From positions 7,647,001 through 7,711,000 of the forward strand of contig NZ_CP022221.1 in the NCBI RefSeq assembly GCF_004114935.1: a stretch of 64,000 bases of DNA, in the 5' to 3' direction. Both the position numbers and the translations under genes were made by a program. Under the pieces are notes generated by a model, which worked only from the letters and a program-made list of their open reading frames with translations, did not search any database and was not told the origin of the DNA. This stretch comes from Bradyrhizobium zhanjiangense (GTDB lineage: Bacteria; Pseudomonadota; Alphaproteobacteria; Rhizobiales; Xanthobacteraceae). The stretch's first letter is position 1. Each line of letters opens with the position of its first letter. This document shows positions 31,814 through 41,602 of this stretch, piece by piece.

Positions 31814-32341
31814 TCAGCGCATCGCGGCGCTTTTTGCCACCGCTTCCTCGACCGGCATCGCCGCGCGGAGCAACATTGCCGCCGCGGCCGGAATATCGTC
31901 GAGATGGACAGTCGGCAGCCGGGTGTCAACCGCGACGTCGGCGACAATACCGGCAATGCCGGGATCGTCTGGAAACAGCAGTGGCTTGCCATTGGCGCCG
32001 CGAAACACCTCGATCTTGCGATGTGGCTCGCGCTTGAAGCCCTCGACCACGACCAGATCGACCGCGGACAGCTTGCCCAAGAGTTCCGGCAGCCGCGGCT
32101 CCGCCGCGCCGCGCAATTCGTGCATCAAGGCCCAGCGGTTGGACGAAGCAACCAACACCTCGGCCGCGCCGGCCTCGCGATGGCGCCAGGAATCCTTGCC
32201 GGGCACGTCGACGTCGAACTGGTGATGCGCGTGCTTGATCACGGAAACGCGCAGGCCCTGCGCGTTGAAATGCGGGATCAGCCGCGTCAACAGCGTGGTC
32301 TTGCCCGCCCCACTCCAGCCCGCAAGACCGATGACTTTCAT
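31814..32341 (-). CDS. mobB: Molybdopterin-guanine dinucleotide biosynthesis protein MobB
   Basis: A 175-residue GTP-binding accessory protein for MGD formation. Walker A is GWSGAGKTTLLTRLIP at the N-terminus. The conserved KHAHHQFDVDVPGKDSWRHREAGA region and VEGFKREPHRKIEVFR are both present. It starts the minus-strand unit mobB-moeA-tusA, divergent from fdhD. Confidence 0.92.
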   Translation of the reverse strand: MKVIGLAGWSGAGKTTLLTRLIPHFNAQGLRVSVIKHAHHQFDVDVPGKDSWRHREAGAAEVLVASSNRWALMHELRGAAEPRLPELLGKLSAVDLVVVEGFKREPHRKIEVFRGANGKPLLFPDDPGIAGIVADVAVDTRLPTVHLDDIPAAAAMLLRAAMPVEEAVAKSAAMR

Positions 32342-32445
32342 AACCTTCCGATCTCCGCCAACGGCTCGCCAGCCGATGGAACTTCCGGCCTCTCCTCGCC
32401 ATGCTTATATCGGCTTGACCCGAATGTCATGCTAACGTCGCAACC

Positions 32446-33336
32446 ATGATGAAGATCGACAAGACCCCGGTGCCCCTGATCATCCCTGACACGGACGACC
32501 CGCGCCTGACCCAGAGCGTGACCGGGACCGACCAGACCGGCGCCAGGGTCGAGATCAAGGTGCCGATGGAGCGGCCGCTGACGCTCTACCTGAATTCGCA
32601 GGAGATCGTCACCATGATGACGATCGGCGACTATCCGGAATATCTGGCGCTCGGCTACCTGCTGAACCAGAACATGCTGAAATATAATGACGCGGTCACC
32701 GAGGTCGAATACGACGATGACCTCCAGGTGGTCGTGGTGCGCACCTCGCACCACACCAATTTCGAGGCCAAGCTGAAGAAGCGCACGCAGACCTCGGGCT
32801 GCGCGCAGGGCACCGCCTTCGGCGACCTGCTGGAAGCGGTCGAGAGTGTCGCACTGCCGAAGGCGGAGCTGCGCACCTCCTGGCTGTACCAGATGACGCA
32901 GACCATCAACACCATGCCTTCGCTTTATCTGGAGGCCGGCGCGATCCATGGCTGCGTGCTGTGCAAGGAGGGCGCCCCGCTCTGCTACACCGAGGACGTC
33001 GGCCGCCACAACGCCGTGGACAAGATCGCGGGCTGGATGTACCGCCACGGCGTGGAGCCTGGCGACAAGATCCTCTACACCACGGGACGCCTCACCTCGG
33101 AGATGGTGATCAAGACTGTGCGCATGGGCATTCCGATCCTGGTGTCGCGCTCCGGCTTCACCGCCTGGGGCGTCGATCTCGCAAGGCAGGTCGGGCTGAC
33201 GCTGATCGGCCGCACCCGCGGCAAGCGCTTCATCGCACTCTCGGGCGAGGACCGCATCGTCTACGACCAGAACCTCGCTTACGTCGAGGAGGAATCGGCC
33301 AAGCACAAGCGCAAGGGTGAAGGTGGTGACGACTAG
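32446..33336 (+). CDS. fdhD: Formate dehydrogenase sulfurtransferase FdhD
   Basis: FdhD passes sulfur from IscS to the Mo centre of formate dehydrogenase. The 296-residue protein has the persulfide motif CVLC (in [14 protein letters not shown]), then [18 protein letters not shown] and the C-terminal [23 protein letters not shown]. Its target in this window is the formate dehydrogenase at 19942-24407. It is followed by mobA with a 20-bp overlap, so the two are translated together. Confidence 0.93.
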   Translation: MMKIDKTPVPLIIPDTDDPRLTQSVTGTDQTGARVEIKVPMERPLTLYLNSQEIVTMMTIGDYPEYLALGYLLNQNMLKYNDAVTEVEYDDDLQVVVVRTSHHTNFEAKLKKRTQTSGCAQGTAFGDLLEAVESVALPKAELRTSWLYQMTQTINTMPSLYLEAGAIHGCVLCKEGAPLCYTEDVGRHNAVDKIAGWMYRHGVEPGDKILYTTGRLTSEMVIKTVRMGIPILVSRSGFTAWGVDLARQVGLTLIGRTRGKRFIALSGEDRIVYDQNLAYVEEESAKHKRKGEGGDD

Positions 33337-33973
33337 CTTTGCGGCCACGCGCATTCCGCCCACTCTTGGCGTGCTGCTCGCCGGCGGTCTTGCCCGCCGC
33401 ATGGGCGGGGGCGACAAGCCCATGCGCAGCATCGGCGGGCGCACCATCCTGGAGCGTGTGATCGCGCGCCTTTCACCCCAATGCAGCGGGCTGATCCTCA
33501 ACGCCAATGGCGATCCCGCACGTTTCGCCGCCTTCGGCTTGCAGGTGGTCGCCGACGACGTGCCCGGCTTTCCCGGCCCGCTCGCCGGCATCCTCGCGGC
33601 GCTCGACTGGACCGCGACAAACCGGCCGGAGATCGAGTGGGTGCTCAGCGCCGCCGGCGACTGCCCGTTCCTGCCGCGCGATCTGGTCGCCCGCCTACAT
33701 GAGGCGCGATCGCGCGAGAACGCACAGCTCGCGGTCGCCGCATCAGGCGATCAGTCGCATCCGGTGATCGGGCTGTGGCGCGTGGACCTGCGTGAGGAGC
33801 TCCGCCACGCACTCGTCGTCGAGGACCTCCGCAAGATCGACCGCTGGACCGCGCGCTATCCGCTGGCGACGGTGACGTGGCCGACCGAGCCGCTCGACCC
33901 GTTCTTCAATGCCAATACCGTCGAGGACATTGCGGAAGCCGAGCGGCTGGCGGCGCTGGATGACGCATCGTAA
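33317..33973 (+). CDS. mobA: Molybdenum cofactor guanylyltransferase MobA
   Basis: MobA joins GMP to molybdopterin to form the MGD used by formate dehydrogenase. The 218-residue protein has the nucleotidyltransferase motif [19 protein letters not shown], then [17 protein letters not shown] and [12 protein letters not shown]. The GTG at 33317 lies inside fdhD; two further GTG codons at 33323 and 33326 are alternatives. The family sequence begins about 17 residues in. Confidence 0.92.
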   Translation: MKVVTTSFAATRIPPTLGVLLAGGLARRMGGGDKPMRSIGGRTILERVIARLSPQCSGLILNANGDPARFAAFGLQVVADDVPGFPGPLAGILAALDWTATNRPEIEWVLSAAGDCPFLPRDLVARLHEARSRENAQLAVAASGDQSHPVIGLWRVDLREELRHALVVEDLRKIDRWTARYPLATVTWPTEPLDPFFNANTVEDIAEAERLAALDDAS

Positions 33974-34024
33974 GGCGGTGTGCTCCGGTTAGCTTGGGTC
34001 ATTGAGAAGCGCCGCTTCGTCAAT

Positions 34025-35986
34025 CTACGCGGGTCGGAACCCCGCCCGCTCCAGCGCGGCGCGCGCTTCATTCGAGCCGAGTGCATCGAGAAAGGCCTGC
34101 ACTGCCGGCCGGTCTTTGCGCGCCGTCACCAGCGCGAAGTCATAATGCTCCTCCGCGAGCGGAATGAAACCGAGGCCGACCGCATGGGCGACCGGCGCAA
34201 TGGTCATGCCCCAGTCGGCGCGGTGCTGCGCCACGGCCGCCGCCACCGCATTGTGCGAGCGCGGCTGGTTCCAATAACCTTCCGGACGCGCCCCGCCGAG
34301 CAGCCGGTCGATCAGGATGCGCGTGCCGGCGCCCTGGTTGCGGTTGACCATGATGCAGGCGGGGTCGGCGAGCGCCGCTGCAACGGCGTCCTTCGCATCG
34401 AGGTCTTCGAAACGCTTGTCGCCCTTGCGGAAGACGATGCCCTGCATCCGCCGCCAGCCCGGAACGAGCTCGAGCCCCTCGACGAGATAGGGCGTGTTGT
34501 AGGTCTCGCTCTTGTCGTCGAACAGATGGATCGGCGCGAGATCGCACTCGCCGCGCTTCGCCGCGGCGAGCCCGCCGAGGCTGCCGACCGCGATCGAGCG
34601 TACGGTCAGGCCGGCATGCGCGAGCTGTGCGGTAACGAGATCGAGACCGGTGCAATGGCTGCCGACGATGACGAGATCAGGCACGCGCACATGCGGCGTA
34701 AACAGCGTCACCTCGGCCTGCGTGCCGGCCGGCATCTGATCGGCGAGCGCGTCGATGCGCAGAAAGCCATCGGCCTGCGCGAATGACGTGATCGCACCGG
34801 ATCCTTTGCCGGAGGGATAGGCGATCAGGCCGTCCCGGCCCTCGACCAGCGAGACCATGACGAATTCGGTGCGGCCGAGTTCGGAAGCGATGCGCACCGG
34901 CACGGTCGCGCTGACCTTGGCCTCAGAGCGCGGCGGCAGCCCGGCCATCCTGCGCAGCACCGGCACGATCATGTCGTGGAAGGTGAACATCGCCGAGGTC
35001 GGAAAGCCCGGCAGGATCAGCACCGGCTTGCCGTCGCAGACCGCAAGGCACAGCGGCTTGCCGGGCTTGAGCGCAACGCCATGCGCGATGATGCCGGGCT
35101 GGCCGAGCCGGTCGATGATGCGGTGGGACAGGTCGCCCGCGCCTTTCGACGTGCCGCCCGACAGCACCAGCATGTCGGCATCCGCCAGCGCGCGGCGCAT
35201 GGCGGCTTCGAGCTTGGCTTCATCGTCGGGAATGGCGCCAAGGAAGACCGCCTTGCCGCCATTCTCGTCGATCGCAGCAGCGACGATCGCACCGTTGGTG
35301 TCGTAGATCTCGGCGGGCGCGAGCAGCTCTCCGGGCTGCACCAGTTCGTCGCCGGTGGAGACGACCGCCACAAGCGGCTTGCGCGCGATATTCACCTCGG
35401 CGATGCCGCAAGCGGCCAGCATGCCGATCTCGCGCGAGCCGATGATCGTCCCCGCACGCAGCAGCGCTTCGCCGCGCGCGATGTCGGATCCGGCATAGGA
35501 GACGAATTGCCCGGGAGACGTGGCGCGACGAACCTCGATCGCATCCGACCCGGCCGGCTGGGTGTGCTCGACCATGACGACAGCGTCGGCGCCGCGCGGC
35601 AGCGGACCGCCGGTGGCGATCGCCGTTGCGGATCCAGCCGCCACTTGCAGCGTCGGGGCTGTGCCGCAGTGGATGGTTTCAGCGTTCAGCGCGAGACGAA
35701 CGGGTGCACCTTCCCCCGCCGCAACGACATCGGCTGAGCGGACCGCAAAGCCGTCGACATTGGAGCGGTCGAACGGCGGAACGTCGATCGGTGCCGTGAC
35801 GTCTTCGGCGAGCGCCGCACCGAGTGCATCAGCGAGTTTGCACACTGCACTCGGAATCGACCGCGGGAACAGCGCCGCCTCGAAGCGGGCCAGCGCTTCC
35901 TCCCGCGACAGGACCTTCAGGAACTGCTCCTGTTCCAGCGCGCTGCGCTCTTGCGACCGCGGAATCATCGTCATGCCGGAACCCAT
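34025..35986 (-). CDS. MoeA fused to a periplasmic-binding-protein-like (PF12727-type) domain
   Basis: Residues about 15-420 are a full MoeA (DVPPFDRSNVDGFAVRSADV, LSGGTSKGAGDLSHR, LPGFPTSAMFTFHD). Residues about 435-653 are a PBP-like domain with LVIVGSHCTGLDLVTAQLA and NRNQGAGTRILIDRLL. The latter domain reappears, fused to a DNA-binding domain, at 38252-39145. A role in recognising molybdate, tungstate or a cofactor intermediate has been proposed for such fusions and is not proven here. The gene starts 1 bp after the stop of the preceding MoeA-like gene. An ATG at 35974 is an alternative start. Confidence 0.85.
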   Translation of the reverse strand: MGSGMTMIPRSQERSALEQEQFLKVLSREEALARFEAALFPRSIPSAVCKLADALGAALAEDVTAPIDVPPFDRSNVDGFAVRSADVVAAGEGAPVRLALNAETIHCGTAPTLQVAAGSATAIATGGPLPRGADAVVMVEHTQPAGSDAIEVRRATSPGQFVSYAGSDIARGEALLRAGTIIGSREIGMLAACGIAEVNIARKPLVAVVSTGDELVQPGELLAPAEIYDTNGAIVAAAIDENGGKAVFLGAIPDDEAKLEAAMRRALADADMLVLSGGTSKGAGDLSHRIIDRLGQPGIIAHGVALKPGKPLCLAVCDGKPVLILPGFPTSAMFTFHDMIVPVLRRMAGLPPRSEAKVSATVPVRIASELGRTEFVMVSLVEGRDGLIAYPSGKGSGAITSFAQADGFLRIDALADQMPAGTQAEVTLFTPHVRVPDLVIVGSHCTGLDLVTAQLAHAGLTVRSIAVGSLGGLAAAKRGECDLAPIHLFDDKSETYNTPYLVEGLELVPGWRRMQGIVFRKGDKRFEDLDAKDAVAAALADPACIMVNRNQGAGTRILIDRLLGGARPEGYWNQPRSHNAVAAAVAQHRADWGMTIAPVAHAVGLGFIPLAEEHYDFALVTARKDRPAVQAFLDALGSNEARAALERAGFRPA

Positions 35987-35987
35987 A

Positions 35988-37094
35988 TCATTCCCGCATC
36001 AGATAAGCACCGACCGGCGTGCCCGCCGCAAATCCCTCGTGGCTGGCGGGGACGAGCAGCCATGCATCGGCACGGGCGATGGCCTGGAGCGACCATTCGC
36101 CCACGGCAAGCGGCATCCACGCATGATGTTCCTCGGCCAAGAGGACGATTTCGGCGATGCCGACGCCGGATGCGATCTTGCGCGCGAGCGGCAAGCTCAC
36201 CTGTCGGCGTGGCCGGCGCGCCGACAGGTGGTCAATGAGCGGCAGCACGAACGCGAGCCAGGCCGCGAGCGCATGATCGGGCGAGCCGGGCAAGGCGACA
36301 ACAGGAATCCGCCCGAGCCGGCCGACCGCGGCGGTGCGTCCAGGCTGCAACGCAAGGCCATGGGCAAGCACCTCGCCGCGCCGGGCCAGCGCCGCGACAG
36401 CTGCATCCCGGCGACCGACGCCACTGCCGCCCACCGTCAGCAGCAGATCGCAGGAGGAAGCATCGAGCGCCTCGGCAATCGATGCTTCATCGCGCGCGCC
36501 GGCCTCAAACGTCTTCACATCCAGTCCCGCTGCGCGCGCGATCCCGGCGATCGTCTGCGCTGTCGTTGTTGCGCCCAGCACATTGACGATGCGCAGCCGC
36601 GGCCGCCGCACGAAAAGCTTTTCCAAGCCCGCAACGCGCGCGATCAGCAGATTGGCCGCAGCGATGGGATATCCCTCGGCGCCGGCGGGCGTGCACGCGG
36701 CGACGTCGCTTCCGGCGCGCCTGACGCCCTGCCCTGGCACGGCCTCTGCCAGCACCTGGGCCAGCAGACCTGACACCTCGACCGCGCCGGCATCGAGCAC
36801 GCAGTCACATCCCTCCGGCATCGCGTCACCGGCATCGACCCACGCAGGAGCCATCGCCAGCGGCAGCGGCGCGTATGCCGACGCACCGACGAGATCATTG
36901 GCTGAGAGCGCCCAGCCGTCTGCGGCGGCCATGTCGCGCGGAGGATAGGCGGGAAGCAGCGGAGTGCCCACCGCGACGCAACCGATCGCTTCCGCCAGGG
37001 GCAACTCCACCGGCGCAACAGCATCGACGCCTCGCAGCAACGCGGCGAGCGCAGTGTCGAGCGGCGTGAGCGAGGACGGCAGGCGTTGGGTCAT
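35988..37094 (-). CDS. Divergent MoeA-like molybdopterin-binding protein
   Basis: From the ATG at 37094 the product has 368 residues. The MoeA outline is clear (LAEAIGCVAVGTPLLPAYPPRDMAAADGWALSANDL and GLALQPGRTAAVGRLGRIPVVALPGSPDHALAAWLAF). Typical positions are altered, however: the usual N-[SA]-x-[MV]-D-G-[YF]-A appears as AAADGWALSA, and the usual TGGxSxG as TVGGSGVGRRDAAV. It lies between tupA and the MoeA-PBP gene on the same strand and is probably co-transcribed with them. It may have a non-catalytic or metal-specific role. Confidence 0.78.
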   Translation of the reverse strand: MTQRLPSSLTPLDTALAALLRGVDAVAPVELPLAEAIGCVAVGTPLLPAYPPRDMAAADGWALSANDLVGASAYAPLPLAMAPAWVDAGDAMPEGCDCVLDAGAVEVSGLLAQVLAEAVPGQGVRRAGSDVAACTPAGAEGYPIAAANLLIARVAGLEKLFVRRPRLRIVNVLGATTTAQTIAGIARAAGLDVKTFEAGARDEASIAEALDASSCDLLLTVGGSGVGRRDAAVAALARRGEVLAHGLALQPGRTAAVGRLGRIPVVALPGSPDHALAAWLAFVLPLIDHLSARRPRRQVSLPLARKIASGVGIAEIVLLAEEHHAWMPLAVGEWSLQAIARADAWLLVPASHEGFAAGTPVGAYLMRE

Positions 37095-37148
37095 GCGCCA
37101 TGATGGACCATGCATCGCCCGGTTTGGCAACCGCCAGCGCCGCGGACG

Positions 37149-37982
37149 TCAGCCGCCCGACCTGTCCGAATTGGGAAAGAACAGCTGCTGCCCGTCGACC
37201 TTGTAGCCGGCGATCACCGTCTGCCCCTCCGGCGAGGTCAGCCAGTCGATGAAGGTCTGCGCGAGATCCTTCTTCACGTTCGGAAACTTCTCGGGGTTCA
37301 CCAGCATCACGCCGTACTGATTGAGCAGGCGCCTGTCGCCTTCGACGACGATGTCGAGATCGCCGCGATCCCTGAACGAGATCCAGCTGCCGCGGTCCGA
37401 CAGCACATAGGCGTTCGCGGCGCGCGCGGCGTCGAGGGCTCTCGTCATGCCCGCCCCGGCCTCGCGATACCAGGCGCCCTTGGCGCTTGCGATGTCGATG
37501 CCGGCGACGATCCAGAGCGCGAGCTCCGCGGCATGGGTGCCCGAGCGGTCACCGCGCGTCACGAATGGCGCCCCCTTGGCCTCGATCGCCTTCAGCGCGG
37601 TCGCGATGTCCTTGCCCTTCACGCCCGCAGGATCGCTCTTCGGCCCGATCAGCACATAATCGTTGTACATCACGTCGAGGCGCTTCACGCCGAAACCATC
37701 GGCGACGAATTTCTCCTCCTGCGGTCGCGCATGCATCAGCACGACGTCGACCTCGCCCCTTCGCGCCCCGTCGAGCACTTCATCGGCGCGCCGCGCGATC
37801 ACCGTCACGTCGATGCCGGTCTTCGCGCGGAAGATCGGCAGCAGATAATCGAGCAGGCCGGACTCCTGGGTCGCCGTCGTCGTGGCGAGGACGATGCCAC
37901 GCTCCTCCGCGGCTGACGCCGCAACGCCCGCAGCAAGGCCGCAGAGAAGCGCGAATGCAACGGCGAGGCGGCGGACGGCCAT
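37149..37982 (-). CDS. tupA: TupA-like tungstate/molybdate-binding periplasmic protein (orphan)
   Basis: The 277-residue protein has a signal peptide and then the TupA oxyanion motif ATTTATQESGLLDYLLP (TTTS is usual, here TTTA), VVLMHARPQEE, FVTRGDRSGTHAAELALW and YVLSDRGSW. It would bind tungstate, or molybdate, in the periplasm. No tupB or tupC gene accompanies it. Instead two MoeA relatives follow and a PBP-type regulator is divergent. It may use a permease encoded elsewhere. Confidence 0.85.
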   Translation of the reverse strand: MAVRRLAVAFALLCGLAAGVAASAAEERGIVLATTTATQESGLLDYLLPIFRAKTGIDVTVIARRADEVLDGARRGEVDVVLMHARPQEEKFVADGFGVKRLDVMYNDYVLIGPKSDPAGVKGKDIATALKAIEAKGAPFVTRGDRSGTHAAELALWIVAGIDIASAKGAWYREAGAGMTRALDAARAANAYVLSDRGSWISFRDRGDLDIVVEGDRRLLNQYGVMLVNPEKFPNVKKDLAQTFIDWLTSPEGQTVIAGYKVDGQQLFFPNSDRSGG

Positions 37983-38251
37983 GATCGGGTTCCCATTAGC
38001 TGTGACGGAATCATGATGATGATCGATTGCGCCGCACTCGTGACGTCATCTGCTCCTCGCGCTCCCCACTCGGGAAATTTCGGCAAAGCGCGAGCGCTTT
38101 GGGATCGTTCACCAAAGCAGAAATCGCGCGCGAGGATGTGTTGCAAAGCAGCGAGATGATCGGGCATGGTTCCCGCGGACACGAATTGAAATGCAGAATT
38201 CCACCTGCGTCGAACGTCAAAAAGAAGCAAGAATTTGCATAGGAATGCAGG

Positions 38252-39145
38252 ATGGAATTCCTGACGACCAGCGAAGCCGCCGACTATCTTCGGCTCGGCG
38301 AACGCAAGCTTTACGAACTCGTCACCACCGGTGCGATCCCCTGCACCAAGGTGACCGGGAAGTGGCTCTTCCCGCGGCACGAGCTCGATCTCTGGGTGCT
38401 GTCGGGACTGGCGCGCCCGGCCGGCATGCTGATCGCGGAGCCGCCGCCGGTCGTCGGCGGCAGCCAGGACGAGCTCTTGGCTTGGAGCCTGCGCGAATCC
38501 GGCTCTGGGCTCGGATCGATGAGCGAGGGCAGCGCGCGCGGGCTCGAGCGCTTGCAGCGCAACGAGGTGATGGCCGCGGCGGTGCACTTCCATGCCTTGG
38601 ACGCCGCCGACAATCTCGCCAGCGATGCCAGTGTCGAAGCGCTGCGGGCAGCTCCGGACCTGCACGATGCGGTGCTGGTCGCGTTCGTGCGCCGCGAGCA
38701 GGGTCTCGTGCTGCCGCACGGCAATCCCAAGCAGCTGCACGACCTGTCCGACGTGCTCGCACGCGGCGCCAGGATGGCGATGCGACCACAGGGCACGGGC
38801 GCCCAGATGCTGCTCGACGGGCTGCTCAAGCGCGCGGGCGCCTCGACGCGGGATTTGCGCCGCATCGAGACGCCGGCTCTGACCGGCCCGGACCTCGTCG
38901 ATATCGTCCGCGCCGGCCAGGCCGATTGCGGGATCGCGACGCGCGCGGCGGCGCGCTCGGCCGGGCTGGATTTCGTGCCGCTGGTCTGGGAGAATTTTGA
39001 CCTCGCGATGCGGCAGCGCAGCTATTTCCGCCCCGCCATGCAGGCCCTGCTCCGGCTGCTCGGCGAAAGGCGGCTGCGACAGCGCGCCGAGGAGCTGACC
39101 GGCTACGACCCCTCGCCCGCGGGACAGATCCGCTTTGCGGCCTGA
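38252..39145 (+). CDS. One-component regulator: excisionase/MerR-like HTH plus PBP (PF12727-type) sensor
   Basis: Residues 1-55 are a helix-turn-helix of the excisionase type (LTTSEAADYLRLGERKLYELVTTGAIPCTKVTGKWLFPRHELDLWV). Residues about 70-297 are a PBP-like sensor, collinear with the C-terminus of the MoeA fusion at 34025: QGLVLPHGNPKQLHDLSDVL and RPQGTGAQMLLDGLL here match QGIVFRKGDKRFEDLD and NRNQGAGTRILIDRLL there. It is divergent from tupA, with a 269-bp gap between. I infer that it senses an oxyanion or Mo-cofactor state and controls tupA and the moeA relatives. Confidence 0.8.
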   Translation: MEFLTTSEAADYLRLGERKLYELVTTGAIPCTKVTGKWLFPRHELDLWVLSGLARPAGMLIAEPPPVVGGSQDELLAWSLRESGSGLGSMSEGSARGLERLQRNEVMAAAVHFHALDAADNLASDASVEALRAAPDLHDAVLVAFVRREQGLVLPHGNPKQLHDLSDVLARGARMAMRPQGTGAQMLLDGLLKRAGASTRDLRRIETPALTGPDLVDIVRAGQADCGIATRAAARSAGLDFVPLVWENFDLAMRQRSYFRPAMQALLRLLGERRLRQRAEELTGYDPSPAGQIRFAA

Positions 39146-39242
39146 CATTGACGCCCGCCCCCGAATAGTTGCAAAAGAAACCAATTCAGCTGGGCATACC
39201 CGGGCAACACCGGCCAACGAGCCGGATCAGGGGAGGAGAAGC

Positions 39243-40454
39243 ATGAATCCAAACAGATTTGGACTGCCGGTCGCGGCCGCCTTGGCGGCGCTGCTGCCGG
39301 GTGTGGCGTCGGCGCAGGTGTCGGACAACGTCGTCAAGATCGGCGTGCTCACCGACATGAACGGCCCGGCCTCGGCACCGACCGGCCAGGGCTCGGTGAC
39401 GGCGGCGCAGATGGCGATCGACGATTTCGGCGGCACCGTGCTCGGCAAGCCGATCAGCGTCGTGATCGGCGACCACCAGCTCAAGGCCGATGTCGGCGGC
39501 GCGATCGCGCGGCGGTGGTACGACGTCGACCAGGTCGATCTGATCGTGGACGTGCCGGTCTCCGCGGTCGGGCTCGCGGTGCAGAACATCGCCAACGAGA
39601 AGAAGCGGCTGTTCATCACCCACTCCACCGGCACCGCGGATTTCCACGGCAAATTCTGCTCGCCCTACGCGATCCAATGGGTGTTCGACACCCGCGCGCT
39701 CGCGGTCGGCACGGCGGATGCGGTGGTCAAGCGCGGCGGCGACAGCTGGTTCTTCATCACCGACGACTACGCCTTCGGCCATTCACTGGAGCGCGACGCC
39801 TCCGCCGTCGTCACCGCCAATGGCGGCAAGGTGCTGGGCTCGGTGCGGCCGCCGCTGGCAACGCCCGACCTCTCCTCCTTCGTGCTGCAGGCGCAGGCCT
39901 CCAAGGCCAAGATCATCGGCATTGCAGCCGGTCCGCCCAACAACATGAACGAGATCAAGACCGGCTCGGAGTTCGGCGTGTTCAAGGGCGGCCAGCAGAT
40001 GGCGGCGCTGCTGGCGCTGATCACCGACATCCACGGTCTCGGCTTGCAGGCGGCCCAAGGCCTGCTCCTGACCACGTCGTTCTATTGGGACATGGACGAC
40101 AAGACCCGCGAATGGTCGAAGCGCTATTTCGCCAAGATGAACAAGATGCCGTCGATGTGGCAGGCCGGCGTCTATTCCAGCGTGATGCACTATCTCAACG
40201 CCATCAAGGAGACCGGCACCGACGATCCGCTTAAAGTGGCCGCCAAGATGCGCGAGAAGCCGATCGAGGATTTCTTCGCCCGCAACGGCAGACTGCGCGA
40301 GGACAATCTGATGGTGCACGACCTCTGGCTGGTTCAGGTGAAGACACCGGAGGAGAGCAAATATCCGTGGGACTATTACAAGATCCTCACGACGATCTCC
40401 GGCGACAAGGCGTTCGGGCCGCCGGACCCGGCATGTGCGCTGGTGAAGAAGTGA
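39243..40454 (+). CDS. ABC transporter substrate-binding protein (branched-chain amino acid type)
   Basis: The ATG at 39243 follows GGGGAGGAG and gives 403 residues with a Sec signal peptide ending GVASAQ. The mature part is a type I periplasmic binding protein of the LivJ/UrtA class (VVKIGVLTDMNGPASAPTGQGSVTAAQMAIDDFGG). No membrane or ATPase genes are adjacent, so its transporter is encoded elsewhere. Such orphan receptors are abundant in Bradyrhizobium and the ligand cannot be told. Confidence 0.88.
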   Translation: MNPNRFGLPVAAALAALLPGVASAQVSDNVVKIGVLTDMNGPASAPTGQGSVTAAQMAIDDFGGTVLGKPISVVIGDHQLKADVGGAIARRWYDVDQVDLIVDVPVSAVGLAVQNIANEKKRLFITHSTGTADFHGKFCSPYAIQWVFDTRALAVGTADAVVKRGGDSWFFITDDYAFGHSLERDASAVVTANGGKVLGSVRPPLATPDLSSFVLQAQASKAKIIGIAAGPPNNMNEIKTGSEFGVFKGGQQMAALLALITDIHGLGLQAAQGLLLTTSFYWDMDDKTREWSKRYFAKMNKMPSMWQAGVYSSVMHYLNAIKETGTDDPLKVAAKMREKPIEDFFARNGRLREDNLMVHDLWLVQVKTPEESKYPWDYYKILTTISGDKAFGPPDPACALVKK

Positions 40455-40533
40455 CGGGCAACGCAATCTAGCCGCAAAACGTCGTGGCCGGGCTTGTCCC
40501 GGGCATGACGAGCGTGGGGTGTGGTTGCGACCG

Positions 40534-41502
40534 TCACTTCACAACTCCGATCTCGCGAAAATACTTCATCACGCCCGAATGGATCAGCTCCACCTTTGGC
40601 GCTGCCGCGACCGTGTTCGCGGCCGTGGTCTCGCAGGCCTGTGCCAGCTTCTTGCAGAACATCACTTCTGCGCCGTGCAGCGTCTTCGCCAACCGATAGG
40701 CGACATCGTCTGGCAAATCCTCGCGCGTCAGGACAAAACTCCACGATCCCAGCGAGGTGATCGGCTCCGTCTGCCTCGGATAGCTATTGGCCGGCACGGT
40801 GAGCGGCTTCAGGAACGCATGCCTGGCGCGGATGCGTGTGATCTGTTCTGCGCTGGGCGCGATGAAGCGTGCGCCTGACGCGCTCGATGCGACCGCGGCA
40901 AAGCCGGGCCAGCCGATGCCGGCGCCCCACAGCGCGGCAACGCGGCCGTCCTCGACCATCGCGGGGCCATCGCCGGCACGGTCGAGATAGATCGCCTTGA
41001 AATCCTCGTCCTGCTTGAGGCCGAGGCCATCGAGCACGTAGCGCGCCAGGATCGGCAGGCCCGAGCCCTTGGCGCCGAACGCGACGGGCTGACCGACCAA
41101 ATCGCGAATGGCCTTGTAGGGACTGTCCGCCCGCACCACGAACATGCCAGGGTTGGAATAGATCGCGGTGAGGATCTTCAGCGCTACCTTCGCACGGCCG
41201 ATGCCGGCAAAGGCTTCATAGGCCGGCTCGCCTGCGACAAGGGCGAGATCGAGCTCGCCTTTCTCCAGCAGCGGGATGTTCTCGTTGCTGCCCTTGGTGT
41301 TGCGCGGGACGATGCTGATTTGCGGCTCGGCCGCGTTCATCACCTCCGCGAAGGCATTGCCGTAGAGCGGAAAGCCGCCGCCGGGCGTCGCAGTGCCGAG
41401 GCTGAGTGTCGTGGTCGGAATGGCGTTGCCTCCGGTTTGAGCCGCGGCGGAGCTGGCGAGCAGCGCCGCGGCGAGCAGAATAGTCGCGAATCTCATGGTC
41501 AT
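40534..41502 (-). CDS. TAXI-family TRAP-type solute receptor
   Basis: The 322-residue protein starts MTMRFATILLAAALLASSAAA (signal peptide) and continues with the TAXI opening LSLGTATPGGGFPLYGNAFAEVMN. It also has NTKGSNENIPLLEKGELDLALVAGEPA and the later GAGIGWPGFAAVA. TAXI receptors serve TRAP transporters with fused DctQM subunits, which are absent from this window. The longer open frame to 41667 lacks a Shine-Dalgarno and reads as non-coding. Confidence 0.85.
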   Translation of the reverse strand: MTMRFATILLAAALLASSAAAQTGGNAIPTTTLSLGTATPGGGFPLYGNAFAEVMNAAEPQISIVPRNTKGSNENIPLLEKGELDLALVAGEPAYEAFAGIGRAKVALKILTAIYSNPGMFVVRADSPYKAIRDLVGQPVAFGAKGSGLPILARYVLDGLGLKQDEDFKAIYLDRAGDGPAMVEDGRVAALWGAGIGWPGFAAVASSASGARFIAPSAEQITRIRARHAFLKPLTVPANSYPRQTEPITSLGSWSFVLTREDLPDDVAYRLAKTLHGAEVMFCKKLAQACETTAANTVAAAPKVELIHSGVMKYFREIGVVK

Positions 41503-41602
41503 TTCCGCCGAGCCTGCGTCAACACCGACTTGCGACGATGTAGGCAGCAGCCCGATTTTGTGAAAGCATGCCCCCAACGACAATAGAACAATGGGAGGCG
41601 TC

